Assembly: GCA_045110675.1 (NCBI GenBank)
Contig: JBGCGJ010000067.1
Coordinates: 1-57,392, forward strand
Length of the DNA: 57,392 nucleotides
From: JBALVT01 sp045110675
Lineage (GTDB): Bacteria > Pseudomonadota > Gammaproteobacteria > Pseudomonadales > Halieaceae
Direction of reading: 5' to 3'
In this document: piece by piece, positions 9,627-18,397 of the stretch
Position numbering within the stretch: the stretch's first letter is position 1
Layout of the letters: each line of letters opens with the position of its first letter
Notes under the pieces: model-generated
Told to the model about the DNA's origin: nothing
What the model saw: only the letters and a program-made list of their open reading frames with translations
Databases searched by the model: none
Translations under genes and position numbers: made by a program

Positions 9627-10637
9627 TTATTGGGTACCGATCCGAATAAGCTGTACACCCTGGTTTTTACCGCTTTGTATACGGCTCAATGCCTCAAGCG
9701 TGCTGTCCAGCCCCTCGAGGATTTCAAGCTTGTATTTTAGCTTGCCGGACAACACCAGCGGCACCAGCTCCTCCAGCATGGGCTCGGCTAGATGGGCGTA
9801 GTTGCTGACCAGAAAACCCTGCATTCGCGCCGCCCGATTGACTAGCGCCATGATGGCACTGGTGCGCTGGGTAGAGTCTTCAAGGTAACTGGAGATCAGG
9901 CCACACAGGGCTATCTGTGCGCCGTCGTTGATGCGGTCGAGGCAGGCGTCCATAATTTCGCCGCCCACGTTTTCGAATATGGCATCGATACCTTCGGGCG
10001 CAAGCGCATCCAGTCGTTCGCCAACATCCTCTGACTTGTAGTCAATGGCCGCATCAATGCCGCACTCGTCAACCAGCCAAGCGCACTTGTCGGCACCACC
10101 GGCGATACCAATCACCTTGGCGCCTCGGCTTTTGGCAATCTGGCAGGCGAGCGATCCAACGCTCCCCGCCGCCGCAGACACCACCAGGGTTTTGCCCGGT
10201 TGAGGATCGCAAATATCGGTAATACCGCAATAGGCGGTAAGGCCTTGTACGTCCAGCACACTGCGATAAAGCTCGATCGGAATATCGGGATTCGGAGCCA
10301 GCGGTTGCAAGGCCGCTGCCGGGGCAACACTCCACTGCTGCCATCCACCCATACCGTTCACATAGGTTCCAACCGGCAAATCCGGGGAGTTAGATTGGGT
10401 GACTACACCCAGGGTTATACCCAGCATCACTTCGCCCAGGGCAGCGGGCGGGAAATAGCTTTCTTTTTCATTCATCCACAAGCGCATGGAAGGAGGAACC
10501 AGCATATACAGGTTCTTGACCAAGACCTCGTCTGGGCCGGGCTCTGGAATAGGGGAGCTGGTGATTTCGAAATCGGAGAGTTTGGCTTCGCCTTCGGGGC
10601 GGGCGATTAGTTTCCATTGGATGTTTTCTGAACTCAT
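9627..10637 (-). CDS. NADP-dependent oxidoreductase, CurA/leukotriene-B4-dehydrogenase type
   Basis: A 336-residue MDR protein of the zinc-free 2-alkenal reductase / CurA group. Its opening (QWKLIARPEGEAKLSDFE) and the Rossmann loop TLVVSAAAGSVGSLACQIAK are typical, as is the segment GIDAIFENVGGEIMD. Members reduce alpha,beta-unsaturated ketones or aldehydes with NADPH in the cytosol. On the - strand GTGAGGAAAT precedes ATG 10637. It converges on the MDR gene to its left and is divergent from the DUF429 gene. Confidence 0.9.
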   Translation of the reverse strand: MSSENIQWKLIARPEGEAKLSDFEITSSPIPEPGPDEVLVKNLYMLVPPSMRLWMNEKESYFPPAALGEVMLGITLGVVTQSNSPDLPVGTYVNGMGGWQQWSVAPAAALQPLAPNPDIPIELYRSVLDVQGLTAYCGITDICDPQPGKTLVVSAAAGSVGSLACQIAKSRGAKVIGIAGGADKCAWLVDECGIDAAIDYKSEDVGERLDALAPEGIDAIFENVGGEIMDACLDRINDGAQIALCGLISSYLEDSTQRTSAIMALVNRAARMQGFLVSNYAHLAEPMLEELVPLVLSGKLKYKLEILEGLDSTLEALSRIQSGKNQGVQLIRIGTQ

Positions 10638-10863
10638 ATTTCCTCACCGATTCAAGAGAATGTGATGTGTTATTTGCTTACTATGGAGAAACTCACAGCA
10701 GCCTCATAGGCGCTGCGATGGCGGGCACTTTTCCGACTGTGAATCCACGTTTTTGAGCTTAGGAGTCTAAGGTAAAATCACTAGGAGATTCAAGATAAAC
10801 AGGTCTGCTTGTTTTTTATTGTTGATGGCCACCATCGAGTGCAATCTGTGAGAAAGTAGCGAC

Positions 10864-11688
10864 ATGAAGATTTACGGTATCGATTTCACCAGCAGCCCCT
10901 CCCGCAAGAAGCCCATCACTTGCCTGGAGTGTGATTTTGACGGCGGGACCCTCACCGCGCGAACTCTATTGGAGTGGACCAGCTTTGATGGGTTTGAAGC
11001 GCAGCTGGAAAACCCCGGCCCCTGGATCGCCGGAATCGATTTTCCGTTTGGGCAGGCGAGGCGTTTCATCGAAACCATAGGCTGGCCCACTAGCTGGGAT
11101 GGCTATGTGCGCCATGCCAGGTCACTCGGTAAACAAGGGTTTGTGGATGCACTGAATGATTATCGGGTGGATCGTGCAGCGGGTGACAAGGAGCACAGGC
11201 GTGAGACCGACAAGCGTGCCAGTTCGATTAGTCCTCAAAAACTATATGGCGTACCGGTCGGCAAGATGTTCTTCGAGGGAGCGCCGCGTCTAATTCAAGC
11301 TGGCGTGACGGTGCCGGGGTTACAAGTGGGCGATCCGGACAGGATTGTGGTGGAGGCCTATCCCGGTGTATTGGCTCGTTATCTCATCGGCAAGACGAGC
11401 TACAAGAACGATACAAAGGCAAAGCAAACTGTTGCCTTGCATGAGGCGCGATTACAGATCCTGCAGGCGATTGATTCCGGAAGGTTGGAGAATGACTATG
11501 GTGTTTCTGTCACCGCTTCTATCGATCTTGCCAGTGACCCCACCGGGGACAGCCTCGATGCTTTGCTCTGTGCGATTCAAGCGGCATGGGCGTGGACCAA
11601 GCGGGGCGAGAAGTTTGGTGAGGAGGAAGGTGTTGACCCGCTGGAGGGGTGGATTGCCGACCCGCTTCCTCCCACTAAAATCGCGTAA
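10864..11688 (+). CDS. DUF429 family protein (RNase H-like fold predicted)
   Basis: A 274-residue protein with the DUF429 pattern. It has an acidic N-terminal motif (YGIDFTSSP), a second one (WIAGIDFPFG), a central VEAYPGVLAR and a C-terminal DPTGDSLDALLCAIQAAWAW. The family is predicted to have an RNase H-like fold with acidic active-site residues, but no general biochemical role is established. It stands alone on the + strand and its last 14 bases overlap the end of the convergent peptidase gene. Confidence 0.75.
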   Translation: MKIYGIDFTSSPSRKKPITCLECDFDGGTLTARTLLEWTSFDGFEAQLENPGPWIAGIDFPFGQARRFIETIGWPTSWDGYVRHARSLGKQGFVDALNDYRVDRAAGDKEHRRETDKRASSISPQKLYGVPVGKMFFEGAPRLIQAGVTVPGLQVGDPDRIVVEAYPGVLARYLIGKTSYKNDTKAKQTVALHEARLQILQAIDSGRLENDYGVSVTASIDLASDPTGDSLDALLCAIQAAWAWTKRGEKFGEEEGVDPLEGWIADPLPPTKIA

Positions 11689-12817
11689 TCTCTTCCACCC
11701 GATCAGGGTTCAATTCATACACAAGAGCTGTTAGCAAGTCGACCAAAGCGTCGAAGTCATTGCGATCGATAACACCATAGTGGGTATGCAAATACCGAAC
11801 AGGCACCGTCAAGTTCACAGCCGGAGTTCCGGAAAAGGCTTTCTGCATCTCGGCCCCGTCTTCGCCATACCCTGGCTGTAGATTGAATTGCAGCGGTATT
11901 TTCTTTTTGCCCGCTACGTCGATCACCGTTTGCTTGAGGTTTTCATTGGGAATCATCGAGGCGTCAAACAGGAAGAGACCAGGGCCCATCCCCAACTTTT
12001 CCTGCCCCTCATCTTCGCTGATGCCCGGGTGGTCGGAGGCTACGCCCGCTTCCAGGCTGATGCCAATATCCGGCTGTACTAAATAGCTGCTTGTTTTCGC
12101 TCCCCGCAAACCAATCTCCTCTTGGGTGGTTGCGGCGAAATAAACATTGGCCTTAGGGCGCTTGCGCTCAAGTCGCTTCATCACTTCAATCATCACAGCC
12201 AATCCCAGACGGTCATCCCAGGCCTTCGCCAGATAGCGCGTACTGCCGTTCAGAACTTCGAACTCAGTATCCGGAGCGATGGGATCACCCGGTGCAATAC
12301 CGAGTCTATTTTTTGCATCTTCCGCCGATGTGGCACCCACATCCAGAAATATGGCATTGTGATCCAGCTCAATATTGCGCTCACCTTTCGGTATCGCATG
12401 AATAGACTTGAGCCCCGAAACCGCAGTGACATAACCATTGCGGGTGAGCACCTTAAACCGTTGGTTGATTAATGCAGCCGGTAAAATACCCCCTAGCACC
12501 TGATACTTGAGATAGCCATCCTCAGTGATGCGCTTAACCATCATGCCCACTTCATCCATGTGGGCCGCGATCATGATGTTGGGTGCGTCTTTTGAAACCT
12601 CCAGCACAGCGATTACAGAACCCAGGCCGTCGACTTCTACACGGTCTGCAAGGGGAGACATTTCCCGTTGCATTATTTTTCGTACAGGGCCTTCAAAACC
12701 TGAGGGGCCGTGTGCGTTGGTGAGTTCCTCCAGGAGATCTTTCGTGCTGTCGGCTTGTGATTGTATCGCGGTGCTGATTGCGAAAAGAAAAAAGGAGAAG
12801 CGGGCGATTGTATTCAT
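11675..12817 (-). CDS. exported M42-family metallo-aminopeptidase
   Basis: A 380-residue M42 (glutamyl aminopeptidase/TET-like) peptidase. The metal and catalytic motifs are present: AHMDEVGMMV, WDDRLG, TTQEEIGLRGA, SLEAG and LHTHYG. Unlike most members, which are cytosolic, it begins with a hydrophobic stretch and AxA-like site (FSFFLFAISTAIQSQA), so it is probably exported to the periplasm. Helical charged residues after the signal (STKDLLEELTNAHGPSGFEG) match the normal start of the family, so the leader is an addition and not part of the fold. It overlaps the DUF429 gene tail to tail. Confidence 0.87.
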   Translation of the reverse strand: MNTIARFSFFLFAISTAIQSQADSTKDLLEELTNAHGPSGFEGPVRKIMQREMSPLADRVEVDGLGSVIAVLEVSKDAPNIMIAAHMDEVGMMVKRITEDGYLKYQVLGGILPAALINQRFKVLTRNGYVTAVSGLKSIHAIPKGERNIELDHNAIFLDVGATSAEDAKNRLGIAPGDPIAPDTEFEVLNGSTRYLAKAWDDRLGLAVMIEVMKRLERKRPKANVYFAATTQEEIGLRGAKTSSYLVQPDIGISLEAGVASDHPGISEDEGQEKLGMGPGLFLFDASMIPNENLKQTVIDVAGKKKIPLQFNLQPGYGEDGAEMQKAFSGTPAVNLTVPVRYLHTHYGVIDRNDFDALVDLLTALVYELNPDRVEEITRF

Positions 12818-12891
12818 CGATTGTGGTGTCTCTTTATTGTAAGAATTATTCTTGAATCTTCAGTGTAGCGTAAATCGACTGAGGTGACCTT

Positions 12892-13143
12892 CTAACTGAG
12901 CGCTTGCCGAAGCCGTCTGACCGACGCTTCGACTTCGACGACTGATGCCTCGATCTCTGCTCGAGAACCTGCGGCATCTTTCGCGCCGAGCCTGCCGCTG
13001 GTTTCGATAATTTCCAGAGCGAGTTTATTGACGCTTATGCCTTCCTTTTCTGCGGCGCTAACCATCGCGGCGAGTAATTCCGGGTCTGGGCGGATCATTA
13101 TTGCTTTGCGGTTTCGGATGGGTGGTTTTTCTTTTGATGGCAT
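12892..13143 (-). CDS. small ribbon-helix-helix (Arc/HicB-like) protein
   Basis: An 83-residue protein. ATG 13143 is chosen because the fold begins right after it. A longer frame to 13203 runs into the upstream dyad and has no extra homology signal. The segment KAIMIRPDPELLAAMVSAAE followed by GISVNKLALEII is a ribbon-helix-helix pattern (strand, helix, turn, helix). The C-terminal third is a charged helix. Antitoxins and phage or plasmid repressors have this fold, but no toxin-like gene is adjacent, so it may be an orphan antitoxin or stand-alone regulator. A dyad (13154-13172) overlaps its promoter region and could be its own operator. Confidence 0.65.
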   Translation of the reverse strand: MPSKEKPPIRNRKAIMIRPDPELLAAMVSAAEKEGISVNKLALEIIETSGRLGAKDAAGSRAEIEASVVEVEASVRRLRQALS

Positions 13144-13153
13144 TTTACGTCTC

Positions 13154-13172
13154 GTGATACACAGCTGATCAC
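13154..13172. promoter_or_regulatory. dyad upstream of the RHH gene, candidate operator
   Basis: GTGAT (13154-13158) and ATCAC (13168-13172) form an inverted repeat about ten bases upstream of the ribbon-helix-helix gene start. Such proteins often repress their own promoter through short dyads. The arms are only five bases, so the call is tentative. Confidence 0.3.
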
Positions 13173-13336
13173 ACATTGTAGCAGTTGAAATCATGAGCCG
13201 CACAACGGCGGATCACATGCTGACTTCATAGTGGCTATGCGATAGACCGACTCGATTCCGATGTAATCCCGTGTAATCGAAACGCGCGTTCTCTGGACCT
13301 ATAGTGGTAATCCCAACCCCTACAGAGAACTAGACA

Positions 13337-13801
13337 ATGGAATTTAATGTCCTCCGTGGCAGTAGCAATATTTGCCACATAGAAGTTTATCCACTGTTGC
13401 CTGTTAACGGTGATGCTCAGCCTTGGAAGATGATAGAGAATTCGGGTCAGGAGGTTGACAGTCTTGAAGTTTGGTTTTCTGCCGTGTCCACGCGTCAGCA
13501 AAGGCAATCAGAGCGAATGGTTTTTGTGTTTAACATTTCGGAGACCGTTCAAAGTAAGGATGTGTCATGGCGGTTTGCCTCTGGTGGCTTAATGTATTGT
13601 GAAACCGAGGCTGACTATTTGGACAATATCAGCCTAGAGACAACCGACAACGGCAAGACGCTTATAGCGACGTTCAAGTGCTTGACTGACACTACAGAGA
13701 ATTTCAATTTCAGCTTTCTGGCTATTTACAAAGAGAACGCATCGGGTGAGTGCCGAGTGCTGGCATCCGCCGATCCAGGTGGTAGTAACGGAAGAAGATA
13801 G
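13337..13801 (+). CDS. small protein of unknown function opposite a kinase operon
   Basis: A 154-residue protein with no signal peptide or membrane segment. It is rich in beta-type, polar and aromatic residues and ends in a Gly-Ser-Asn-Gly-Arg-Arg tail. I do not recognise the family. It reads towards the Ser/Thr kinase-like gene and the two stop codons are two bases apart. An ATG at 13337 with a weak purine-rich site (AGAGAA) is the only sensible start. A functional link with the FHA-kinase pair is possible but not shown. Confidence 0.6.
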   Translation: MEFNVLRGSSNICHIEVYPLLPVNGDAQPWKMIENSGQEVDSLEVWFSAVSTRQQRQSERMVFVFNISETVQSKDVSWRFASGGLMYCETEADYLDNISLETTDNGKTLIATFKCLTDTTENFNFSFLAIYKENASGECRVLASADPGGSNGRR

Positions 13802-13803
13802 TC

Positions 13804-16176
13804 TCAAAGGCTTACAGCACTATCATTGGGACAGCGGTTGGGTTTGCCAGCGTTTAACAAAAGCTGTGGAAAAGAAGGCTGGCTACAGAGCCGATCAAAC
13901 CACGGTAGTTGAAACCAAACGGCCCCAAAGTTGGCCTTGAGTGCTCTGTCTATTTCCGCAATGGCTGCAATAAATTGCCCAGAGAGCGTATAGACTAGTG
14001 CTGCGTTGAAAGCGGATTCCGCATCTTCCGTGGTAATTTGATTCAGCACTAGAATGGCGTTCTCGAATTCACCCAGCTGCGCATACACTTGTGACACCAC
14101 CCACAGTGGCACTGCAGACTCATTGGCTAAATGCTCATCGATAAGCTCATTATACAACTCTTCAGCCCGCGCTGTGTTTCCCAGCAACGCTTCGCTGTCA
14201 GCCAGGTTTAGCCGCAAAATAGGTTCTCGGCTACCGCGCTCATATGGTTTGAACAGTTCAAGCTTCGCTCGCGAATAGTCCCCCTTGAGCATGTAAGCCA
14301 AACCGAGGTCGTTTGAAGTAATGGCGCTGGGTCTTAACTCGAGCGCTTGCTGCAAACTCTTAATGCTGTCATCAAGATACCCCTGTTCCAGTTGCACCAA
14401 TCCCAGCAAGTCAAGATCTACGGGGTGTTTTGGAAATATCGCTAGAGAATGTTTGTAAGTATCGATGGCCTTGTCCGCTTTGCCCCACTTCCGATAGTTG
14501 TCGGCCACTTTATTGTAAATGGCACGACTGGGCTGTAATGCCATGGCGCTGCGATAGTGTTTATCGGCCTGTTGGTATTGGCCCATGTATCGATACCGGT
14601 CAGCTCTTAGCCTGCTAATCAATGCTTCATCGGCACCCAGCGCCTCAATTTTATCGATTTCACGTTCGGCTGCTTCAAAGTCGTTGCGCTCTACCGCTAG
14701 CTCGAACCAACTTTGCCTCAGTAGTATTGATTTTCCTGACCAAACCTCTGCGTGGTTCAATACCTTTTCGAGGTCATCCAAGTACTTAAAGTCCCCGGAT
14801 TGGTCGAAAACCTCCAGGGCCGAATGGGCATAGAGAATATACAGCGGCGTAAACTGTTTTGCGTTTGTCAGAAGCTCTTCCAATTTTGGAAGCACTTCTG
14901 TTTGATCTAGCTTCTCTTTGTGTGAGGCCTCATGAAATTCCAGATATTGAAGGTAGGTTTCTTCGTCGATCAACTGCGCCGCATTGTCGAACTCAGCGCC
15001 GTTGGGGTAGAGCTGCTTCCATTGTCGACGGACGATATCGTAGGACTCCAATGCCAAATCGATCAGTAGCGGTGTTCTGCGCAGCCCTAGTACAGACATG
15101 TTGGCACCACCAAGCTTTTCTAGTGTTAGCTCGCAGCCGTCCTGCTTACAATCGAGGGAGGAAACGATTAATTCCTGTGCGCCCAGCGCTTCGGCGATTT
15201 CTGCAAAGGTGCCTTTCTCCTCCGCGGTCTCGTGTGCGCTCACTAGTGCGATACTTGCATTACCCATAGCACTGTTTTGCAATGCTTGCTGGACGTTGTT
15301 GCGCAGCACTTGATGCTGTTTTGTCGGCGATCCTCCATCAGCTGTTAAAACTGTAGGGAGTATTGCCACGTATTTTGTCTCAACTTTTGCTGGTTGTAAG
15401 TAGTTGTAAGCTAAACCTATAAACAGTGCCAGAGTGCCAACAACGGCGAATCCCACTTTTTGTTTCACACCAGAAGTGGGTTTGCCATTCTTACTACGAG
15501 GAGCTGTTTCTTCCTGTGTACTATCAATCCAGGCTTCTCTCAGCTTAACAGCCGCCTCGCTCGAAGAAGGTCTTTTCAGGGGATTCTTGTGAGTCAATTG
15601 CGCAAGCAGAAACTGGAGCGCTGGTGATACCTTGGACGAATCTCCAATGACCTTTTCAGCCAACACGCCCAGTGCAAGCACATCCTGACTTTTGTCATGA
15701 GCCGAATTAGCAATACCGAAATCGGTTACTTTCGCTGTTCCATCCAAACCGATAAGTACGTTCTCGGCTTTAAGATCGTTATGAACAATGCCCTGGCTGT
15801 GAGCGGATGAAATGCCAGCTGCAACCTCGGAGATCCATCGGAGCATTTCCGATAGCTCAACGCGATGTTCGCGAAGTTGAATATGCAAGTTGCGCCCTTC
15901 AACATATTCCATGACTAGCGCAGGTCGACCGTCGAATTCCACCAGGTCGTAAATTTGAACAATGTTTGGATGATTGAGTTTAGCGAGCAACTGCGCTTCC
16001 TGGTCAAGCTGCTGAGTTGAGAAAGATTCGGGCAAATCTTCGCGCAGGTATTTGATGGCTACCTTACGATCAAGGCGCAGATCTTTCGCCAGGTAAACTT
16101 CCCCCATTCCGCCACGACCAATGGGTTGAATAATCTCGTACTTGTCAGCGCTGTATGACACGACGCTCCCTGTCAT
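13804..16176 (-). CDS. Ser/Thr kinase-like membrane protein with TPR domain
   Basis: A 790-residue protein. The N-terminal kinase domain has the glycine loop (IGRGGMGEVYLA), Lys42, Glu60, the catalytic loop HNDLKAEN (132-139, Asn in place of Arg after His) and DFG-type DFGIA (152). Helix F follows almost at once (DVLALG), so the activation segment and APE motif are missing. A membrane helix lies near 238-258 (VGFAVVGTLALFIGLAYNYL). The rest is a large extracytoplasmic region ending in TPR-like helices (about 480-750). The FHA gene is eight bases upstream on the same strand, so the two form an operon and the FHA domain may bind phospho-Thr on this kinase or its targets. Activity is uncertain given the missing segment. 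Confidence 0.88.
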   Translation of the reverse strand: MTGSVVSYSADKYEIIQPIGRGGMGEVYLAKDLRLDRKVAIKYLREDLPESFSTQQLDQEAQLLAKLNHPNIVQIYDLVEFDGRPALVMEYVEGRNLHIQLREHRVELSEMLRWISEVAAGISSAHSQGIVHNDLKAENVLIGLDGTAKVTDFGIANSAHDKSQDVLALGVLAEKVIGDSSKVSPALQFLLAQLTHKNPLKRPSSSEAAVKLREAWIDSTQEETAPRSKNGKPTSGVKQKVGFAVVGTLALFIGLAYNYLQPAKVETKYVAILPTVLTADGGSPTKQHQVLRNNVQQALQNSAMGNASIALVSAHETAEEKGTFAEIAEALGAQELIVSSLDCKQDGCELTLEKLGGANMSVLGLRRTPLLIDLALESYDIVRRQWKQLYPNGAEFDNAAQLIDEETYLQYLEFHEASHKEKLDQTEVLPKLEELLTNAKQFTPLYILYAHSALEVFDQSGDFKYLDDLEKVLNHAEVWSGKSILLRQSWFELAVERNDFEAAEREIDKIEALGADEALISRLRADRYRYMGQYQQADKHYRSAMALQPSRAIYNKVADNYRKWGKADKAIDTYKHSLAIFPKHPVDLDLLGLVQLEQGYLDDSIKSLQQALELRPSAITSNDLGLAYMLKGDYSRAKLELFKPYERGSREPILRLNLADSEALLGNTARAEELYNELIDEHLANESAVPLWVVSQVYAQLGEFENAILVLNQITTEDAESAFNAALVYTLSGQFIAAIAEIDRALKANFGAVWFQLPWFDRLCSQPSFPQLLLNAGKPNRCPNDSAVSL

Positions 16177-16184
16177 GGTCGCGG

Positions 16185-17168
16185 TTAATGAGCGGCCTCT
16201 GCCAGTGGTAGCCTGTAAGTTAACTGCTGGCCTTTGTAGATTCTAAAGCGTGGGTATCCGAACCGAACCCTTCCCTTGCCTCGCTCTACCAAATTTTCAG
16301 ATCTTAAAGAGCCGTTCAAACTTTGAGAAAGTTGTTTACGGGCGCGATAGATAAGAATATTGATGTGCGCCATTTCCAGCCCCAGATCTTTCATTAATTG
16401 CTCGCTATTGATCCACCCCTGACTTTTCTGATCTAGTCCATGCTGAGCTTCCAATGCACGTTGTCGGGCGAGGTGAAGTAACAGGTAGTGATGAGAACGT
16501 TCTCCCAAGTTAACGATTTGCTTTTGATTTTCCAGTTGCAACATCGTGTTCTCTTCGTCCAGACTCAGGCCGAAGACGAATTCAAAGTCTTCCAAAGAGC
16601 TTTCTACTTGTTCGTTTACTTCGGTATTGTCGACCGTGCCGGCGAGGAAAAACCGCCAGCGCTGATCGCCGCAAACAATAACATCTTCATGCTTTAGGAC
16701 GGTTTCTGACTGGGGTTGGCTGGCAAGCGCAAACGGTACACGCGACCATCTCTTTTTATCCTGGGAATAAATCAATACCATCTCTGGTTTTTGTTCATTC
16801 GGCAAAAACAAATACTGCTCCAGTTCCAAACTTTCTGTATCTGGGCCTAGCCCCTGTAGAAGAGAACGGGGGGCGTCATCGTCGCAAAAAATCCAGTTTC
16901 CATCATCCTCAGTTCCGAAACTCAGCCGTTCGCCGAGCACTATCGGCTGGCTTTGGTTCGGAATAAGTTTTTTTGAATCGATCCATGTACCGTTGCTGCT
17001 CAAATCTCGGACCAGCCATTCCTGGCCGTTCCATTCCAGAGACGCGTGAATGCGGGAGGTAAGCGGATTGGAGAGCAGTGTATCGACCTTATCAGCACTG
17101 CGCCCGAAGGTGTGGTGCGCCCTTAGCAGGTGATACTGATTTGTGTGCCGGTCTAGTAATTGCGCCAT
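16185..17168 (-). CDS. FHA-domain protein with C-terminal winged-helix region
   Basis: A 327-residue cytoplasmic protein. Residues about 20-70 form an FHA domain, with GRS, SRIHASL and DLSSNGTWID, the phosphothreonine-binding pattern. The last ~100 residues (from SHHYLLLHLARQRALEAQ to FRIYKG) look like a winged-helix DNA-binding or transcriptional-response-type domain. This combination suggests a phospho-dependent regulator. It is the first gene of a two-gene unit with the kinase-like gene. Regulation of either gene cannot be read from the short upstream region. Confidence 0.82.
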   Translation of the reverse strand: MAQLLDRHTNQYHLLRAHHTFGRSADKVDTLLSNPLTSRIHASLEWNGQEWLVRDLSSNGTWIDSKKLIPNQSQPIVLGERLSFGTEDDGNWIFCDDDAPRSLLQGLGPDTESLELEQYLFLPNEQKPEMVLIYSQDKKRWSRVPFALASQPQSETVLKHEDVIVCGDQRWRFFLAGTVDNTEVNEQVESSLEDFEFVFGLSLDEENTMLQLENQKQIVNLGERSHHYLLLHLARQRALEAQHGLDQKSQGWINSEQLMKDLGLEMAHINILIYRARKQLSQSLNGSLRSENLVERGKGRVRFGYPRFRIYKGQQLTYRLPLAEAAH

Positions 17169-17525
17169 TTGGCTGCGATGTCCCCAGAAAGTGCCGCTTA
17201 TTTACTCGAACTTGGCTGAGACGCTAGTTGGAGTTTATGTTTGTCTTAAAAAGTAAAGTAAAAGGGGGCTGTGTGCAACAGCGATCTGTAATTGCTTGTA
17301 ATAGGAGTTTTGGTGGTTGTTTGAGATTGTTTTGGGGCAGGAAGTGCACTATAGCGGACAGGGATGTTCGCGACTTAGGATCTTGTGAAGCGCAGCTTTC
17401 TAGGAAAGGGAACTACTGCTACTGCGGTGTTAAGACAGAGCGGGTATCGACTGACCTTCTCCCCGTTATTAGCACCATGACCACGATGAGATTTCCAGTC
17501 AATGTAACAGTATGGAGATTTCAAC

Positions 17526-17732
17526 ATGACGAGGCGATATTCCGAATAACAGATCATTAGCGCGATCAAAGAGCGTGAAGCGGGAGCAAAGTTTGACGGT
17601 ATCTCTCGCTCGCTAAGCATCTCCACATGTACCTTTTACAACTGACGGAGTAAGTACGCCGGACTTAAGGTCAGCGAAGCGAAGCGGCTGAGAGAGCTTG
17701 AGGCAGAGAACAACAAGCTAAAGAAGCTCCTG
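17526..17732 (+). pseudogene. IS3-family OrfA remnant
   Basis: From ATG 17526 the translation follows the OrfA pattern (MTRRYSE, then QIISAIKEREAGAKFDGISR, then a leucine-zipper part VSEAKRLRELEAENNKLKKLL). It is broken by stop codons at about 17547 and 17643. The 3' part is deleted and the frame runs directly into OrfB sequence. Confidence 0.75.
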
Positions 17733-18320
17733 GTTGTGAATAAGAAGCACACCTATCGCCTTTACACGGAGAGGACTGCAAGTTCGCGCGAAGCAGCGGA
17801 ATAAGCTGCAGATATCAAGGGAGCCTATGGAAGTGCCTTCGAGGTTGAATCAGCGTTGGTCGATGGACTTTGTCTCGGATCAGCTTAGCAACGGCAGGCG
17901 ATTTCGTGTGCTCAATGTTGTAGATGATTTTCTCGCGAAATGGTTGGGCAGCTGGTTTCTGTTTCGATTTCGGGAGCTCAAGTCGCCCGCTTCTTGTGTC
18001 AGATCTTCGAGGGCCGCGAACAGCCGAAGAAAGCTATCTGCGATAACAGTACAAAATGTACCAGCAATGCGATGTCCTTTTGGAGCCAACAGACAGGCGT
18101 AGATCTTGGGTTTATCCAGCCTGGCTAGCCAACGCAGAACGCGCTTGTAGAAAGCCTGAACGGCAAGTTTAGAAATGAGTACCTTAATCGCCACTGGTTT
18201 CGAACGATGGAAAAGGCGAGGGCTGAAGTTCTGGCGTGGCAACAACAGCACAACTATGCTCGGCCATACACTTCGCTGAACTATTTACCACCGGTTGCCT
18301 TTACTGAAAAGGCGGCCTAA
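17733..18320 (+). pseudogene. IS3-family OrfB (DDE integrase) remnant
   Basis: Pieces of the rve/DDE transposase are found in three frames: VNKKHTYRLY; NQRWSMDFVSD..FRVLNVVDDF; then a frame change to SREMVGQLVSV..AICDNS. A TAG replaces a Lys codon, and after it come TQNALVESLNGKF and ARPYTSLNYLPP, ending at TAA 18318-18320. The catalytic Asp, Asp and Glu contexts are recognisable, but stop codons, a frameshift and loss of about 100 N-terminal residues make it non-functional. Confidence 0.8.
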
Positions 18321-18397
18321 ATTATGAAAATCTCATCCAGGGGTTGGTTTTAACATGGGGAAAGATCGACTTTAGATGACCTTGTGTTACTTTAAAT

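Larger units (their letters stand above)
17452..18369 (+). mobile_element. decayed, internally deleted IS3-family element
   Basis: About 0.92 kb. The ends are imperfect inverted repeats: GATGAGATTT(C/T)CA is found at 17485-17497 and inverted at 18325-18337. Further outward CTT(C)TCCCC and GTTA..A.CCA also match, and the left end starts with TGA as in IS3 elements. Inside are remnants of orfA and orfB in the usual order, with stop codons, a frameshift and a deletion joining the two. Family-typical elements are 1.2-1.5 kb. It lies 28 bases from the 3' end of tmRNA. It cannot transpose on its own. Confidence 0.75.

Noticed and set aside
17228..17560. 110-codon open frame before the IS remnant
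   Set aside because: No ribosome binding site or family features, and it runs into the IS left end. The composition is that of random intergenic sequence.
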